A DNA stretch of 64,000 nt from Owenia fusiformis (taxonomy: Eukaryota; Annelida; Polychaeta; Sabellida; Oweniidae): positions 38,183,759 through 38,247,758 of the forward strand of contig CAIIXF020000009.1 in the NCBI GenBank assembly GCA_903813345.2, written 5' to 3'. Under the pieces are notes generated by a model. The model was not told the DNA's origin. It ran no database searches and saw only the letters and a list, made by a program, of their open reading frames with translations. Both the position numbers and the translations under genes were made by a program. Numbering within the stretch: the stretch's first letter is position 1; every line of letters starts with the position of its first letter. This document shows positions 59,846 to 64,000 of this stretch, piece after piece.

Positions 59846-60136
59846 TTAGTCCGAAGAATATCCTAGATTTTTCTGACCCTTGAAGTTGACTTGAAGTTGG
59901 ATCCAGACCCTCGAGACGTTCATGTTGTATTTCAGTATATCGGCAGTAAGTTCACTCAATGGAGTCAAATTACTCTCCTGGGCGAAGTCCACTAAAAGCT
60001 TTGTACAAAGTTTTAGATTTTTCTTCGTATTTTGACTGTCTTTACTCTCTAAGAGACTAATAATATCCTCATCTTCAACATTTTTGAAACGGCTAGTGCT
60101 AGCGGCGGCCATTTTATCGTCTGATAATGACGTCAT
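59846..60136 (-). pseudogene. Fragment resembling the N-terminus of a Crypton-like tyrosine recombinase
   Basis: An open frame starting MTSLSDDKMAAASTSRFKNV and continuing EDEDIISLLESKDSQNTKKN. The pattern RFKNVxxxDIxxLLExKDSxNTKK is, to my knowledge, typical of the N-terminus of the Crypton/KIAA1958-type tyrosine-recombinase family found in many invertebrate genomes. Similarity fades after LTADIL, where the usual core-binding and catalytic domains would follow; instead the frame runs through unrelated residues into the neighbouring hairpin and stops. I read it as an internally deleted, non-autonomous copy. The CpG-rich 60 bp upstream (60137-60200, GCGCGGTG) may be its own promoter. The family call is from pattern memory only. 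Confidence 0.5.
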
Positions 60137-60269
60137 TTTAGTGGAATGCTGGGAATATTATTCACCGGCAATGCATTGCGCGGTGTACAGTTAAAATTAT
60201 TCACCGCTCGTTGACCAATCAAAATCGAGTATTTCAACTGAGGTACTAACAATAATATTTGTAATATCG

Positions 60270-60438
60270 GGGGTTTCATTAGCAGCAGGCAACAGGCAAT
60301 TTTCATTGGTTGCTTTCACAAAATTGCCTGTTGTTTTTAGGACTTCTCAACTTTTCCATGTTAAATTTATGATTTCCAATAATTTTGCCTGTAGTTTTCA
60401 TTTATCTAGCCTGTTGTGAGAAATTCTTGTGAAACCCC
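60270..60438. mobile_element. Small MITE with GGGGTTTCA termini
   Basis: GGGGTTTCA at the left and TGAAACCCC at the right bound 169 bp. CAACAGGCAATTTT and AAAATTGCCTGTTG form an internal inverted pair, and the CAGGC / GCCTG motif recurs five times. No clear target duplication was seen. Confidence 0.65.
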
Positions 60439-63400
60439 TATTACAAAATAAATGAACACAGCCTCTGTATACCAATGCATACAACAGATATATGCCATAA
60501 AACAATTTAAGTGTAATGGCCTGTGATGCACCAAAATATTGCTCCAAATGGGCCTGGTATTGTATGATGAATCTCACCATTTATGTTCTTCCGAATGGAA
60601 AACATACAGAAGAACAGAGGGGCAGATATATGATGCACGCTTCTATGATATCTCCTTTATTTCTGTTCACAGGGTCATATTTTATTGGGTTATCTCTGTT
60701 GTAATAGCTACCCCACAAGACTGCTGAACATAACAGGCTAATATTATCACCAGACAGATGTGGTACAACACATGCTTCTGACTCTTCTACACTAAAATGT
60801 TTTTTTATCCTGAAGATTCCTGGAATATTTGTTGGATCAACATTTCTATATTGCAACCACCTTGGCTAATAAGGGAGCATCTCAATAATCAAAAATTATG
60901 ATACTACCAGCTTGATATATTCCATAAGTACTATAATTGTAAAATAAAATAAAAGACACAATCCACCTAGATACTATAGTATTACAGGATTAAAATAACC
61001 TTTTAAATCAACCAACAACAACATGGTCAAAAGCCTAATATAATGAAAAAAATACAAAACAATTGATTTGACTAAACAAAGTAGTTCTTCAATGGTCCCA
61101 ATGAGAAATGTTTGATTTCTGCTATTTTTCTTTTTGCTAAATTGCATCAGTGAAAAAACTCACAATATCTGTTCAGAAATGTAGAAACTGACATCCAACC
61201 GTTACCACTTTACCAAGGGACCTGTCAATTTTGAAAAATACCTAAAGGAGTGATCATTTTTCTTGATCAGTGAATCAATCATGATGAGCAATTGAATAGT
61301 GAAGATTCATCATAAAAAGACGTTCAGAAAAGTCATCAGCGTAAATATCTTGAAAGTAATCCTCTGAGATGATCTTCTTCAAATTAAGAAGGAAACAGTG
61401 TTAATCAATTCTTTAGATATTTTAGTTACACTAAGATAAATATTTCATTCTGCGAATTTTTGATTTATTTATACTCAAAAATGCAATTTCTTCCTGTAAT
61501 CACAATTACTTTAATGGTTAAGCCACAACATAAAACTAATCCTAGAGAGTACCTTAATTGTGGTTGCATCAACACAATTACATTAGGGATGGGTCATTCT
61601 GAATAATGTTGGAATGTTACATGAAGCAAAAGGCTCTCTGCTGTAATGATCTATTCACTTAGCAATATATCATTATTCCTCTGTTTTTTCTGTTCATTAT
61701 TTCCCCAGGCAGACATAAAACAGACTGGATTGTCTAATCCCTGGGTTGCCCCAACCTATAACTCTATAACTATACACTAGATGTAATACTAATTGATTCT
61801 ATTATAGAGAGATCTAATGAGAGATTTCTTGGTACCAATGATACTCTGAACAAGTGCAAATATTGGCACGGGGGGGGGGGGGGTACAAGGTCTTAGTGCC
61901 AGACTAAGCTCACATAAACAACAGAACAGGACTGATCTCCCTTATGTCTGCATTTGAGCCATTGAAAGTCAAAATTCTCTTACACACATCATATTCTAAA
62001 TTACACCTATACTAGATTGTTATTGTTATATCAAGTTTGCATATTTCTAGTGGTTAATTTAGAAATCATGTTGAACAAATGAAATGTTGATATAAAACCT
62101 ACATGTTTGTATATGAAGCATTCTTAAATGACATCACAATCTGTTAAATCTGAATGTGATATTGTTTCAGATGACTGGTATAATCTTCCCAACAACATGA
62201 TTAAGCCCTATGAATGCCTCAATGCTAATAAAGAAAAATCCATTGATGTTACCACTATTCAAATATATTGGTGTTACCACTGCTCAAATCTAATGTTACC
62301 ACTGTTCAAATCTAGTGATATTTCCATACCACTGTTCAACTCGACCCAACAATGCCAGATAACTAGTCTGTTAAAACTGCTACACCTTTTACATTGTTCC
62401 AATATGCTACTACTGTATGTGTAAAGTTTAATCCTGTTCAGAAAGAAACTAGGTCACCTCCTCAAATGTTTTCTTTACATTTACATATTCTTATCCATTT
62501 CTGCATGATTGATCATTACATCATTGTACTATATGCTTTATTACTACCAGCTATTTCAGATGATGGTATGTTTCGATGACGACAACTATCTCTCTACCGA
62601 CACAGTATTGTATCACCTGCCTAAACATTATATTAACCTATTAACTTTCATAAATAACAATCCAATATGATTTCCTATATGATTTTATATAAGCCATAGA
62701 TAAGGTTAGTACTTATCAGTGTAATGATTTATTTTAACAAATGAATTATGTCTAAAAGAGAATCTAAAATAAATAAAATGACAGAATTTATAAATTAGTA
62801 CAAAACTGGTGTCATCCGATCTGTTAAGTTAAATTTGAAAGACATAAATGAAACTTAAACAACATTTAGAATGTTGAACTACCAAACTGGAGAATAAAAT
62901 ATAGATTGAATAACATCTTCAAATATTTCTAATTTACCCGACATTATTGGTAATGATACAAATAAATGAATGAAATTGAGGGTAAAATAAAAAAATGAAT
63001 GACTAGAATCTGCAAGGGATATACCTTATGAAGTGTTTTTGTGCATGGTCATGAAAAAATAATGCACTTGTCATGTACACCTCTTTGCAAACTCCATCTA
63101 GCATAAAGAGAGCATAACAGGAGCACATAACTTTAAGAAAGTTGTTAAAAAAATGTGTACATGTATAGTATCCATACACCCAAAACATGATTTACCTTTT
63201 AAGAACTAACAGTGAATTCAATGGGGAAATATATTGCATGTACATTGGTAATAGATGAATATCTACTTCTGATATGATAATATTAAAAGCAATGATCATA
63301 ACAGACACATTTATCACATAGCAGATTGTTTATCATGCCCAGCAGATCATTCACCTCATCCTATATACAACAATGATGTAGTATAATAGCTAAACTTGAA

Positions 63401-64000
63401 ATCAATATCAGATGCGATGCACATTTCCTTTCTGTAGAGACTCAGCCGTATCAAAATAACCGCAAACCGCAATTCATGGCGACAAAAGTCAAGTTTAACA
63501 TGATGTTGAAATATTCAAGTTCAATCAATAAATTAAACAGACTTAAACTAACATAAACATCAAGATAAAATTAATGAGTAGCAATGACCTTTAGTTTAGA
63601 TATATGCGTTTTGTATTAACACTCATACATGCTGCTCTAAGAATTTTTGAATGCTACATGGTCAGAGAATAGTGTCACTACGATAAACACATTATAATAA
63701 AACAATACTGTGTAGTTTTGTTTTAATGCAATAACTGCCATCTTTACTTAGTTTAGTAAATTAATTTTGACTTTTTCGCCAACAGGTAAATCAATGCAGG
63801 TAAGTATTATTGGTAAATTCCTCAGGTAAATACAATAACATCAATCTTTACAGCCTAATTCAAAAGGTAACTAAGTTATACTTTACAGGTAAATTCCTCA
63901 GGTAAGTGAATCACACCTGCAAGGTAAGGTCTGTTCTTGGTAATTAGTTTTAGGATCTGGGAGCAAGACAACAAGTACATATGACATTCCTTTCTTTGTT
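60439..64000. other. Flank or intron, nothing firm
   Basis: AT-rich. A poly-G run lies at 61869-61882 and a ~20-bp GTTACCACT(G/A)TTCAAAT repeat (three copies) at about 62253-62335. From 63783 to 63932 the plus strand has seven GGTAA strings, most in donor-like context. No exon could be attached to them. Confidence 0.45.

Overview
This is an animal (eukaryotic, intron-rich, AT-rich) genomic window. It shows no bacterial-type operons, no dense ORFs and no CRISPR. Protein-coding content is a scatter of short exons on the minus strand with consensus splice sites and matching reading-frame phases. The translated exons match the Caskin family (CASK-interacting scaffold proteins: ankyrin repeats, SH3, serine/proline linker, two SAM domains). 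The repeat landscape (foldback elements, hAT-type and other MITEs, minisatellites, and a GACGGAC-tailed element of a kind I associate with mollusc genomes) suggests a marine lophotrochozoan, perhaps a mollusc. That taxonomic placement is inference.

Gene layout, in transcription order (right to left). A candidate alternative first exon lies at 50038-50115. The last half ankyrin repeat is at 45673-45781. An SH3 domain is split over 37880-37974 and 37446-37557. Linker exons follow at 36208-36415 and 34521-34657, with two possible micro-exons at 33604-33636 and 11574-11596. A CpG-rich promoter-like segment with a possible second alternative first exon lies near 9914-10210. A last linker exon is at 787-960. 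The preceding ankyrin repeats (expected right of the window or in unrecognised exons) and the SAM domains (expected left of position 1) are not seen. The gene therefore probably runs off the left edge and perhaps the right edge.

The most unusual object is a 24-unit, 50-52 bp minisatellite at 35017-36238. Its edge unit is the 3' end of a Caskin exon, so every other unit is a copy of that exon-intron boundary. About 21 of 24 units keep an intact CAG|GTATCA 5' splice site. Using any intronic copy would add a short tail and a stop codon after the SH3 domain. A second splice-site duplication (a 3' splice site) sits beside the exon at 787-960.

Mobile DNA in the introns includes: a 924-bp near-palindromic foldback with an ATTAA target duplication (38455-39378); a hAT-type MITE with an 8-bp duplication (31938-32386); a 5'-truncated LINE with a perfect 13-bp duplication (43177-43975); a ~1.9 kb TAACGAAG-motif element with a nested foldback (41087-43021); a fragment resembling a Crypton/tyrosine-recombinase N-terminus next to a hairpin (59711-60136); a GACGG-tailed element (5030-5995); and paired hairpins (7226-7720). 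The remainder is AT-rich intron or flank in which I see no genes.
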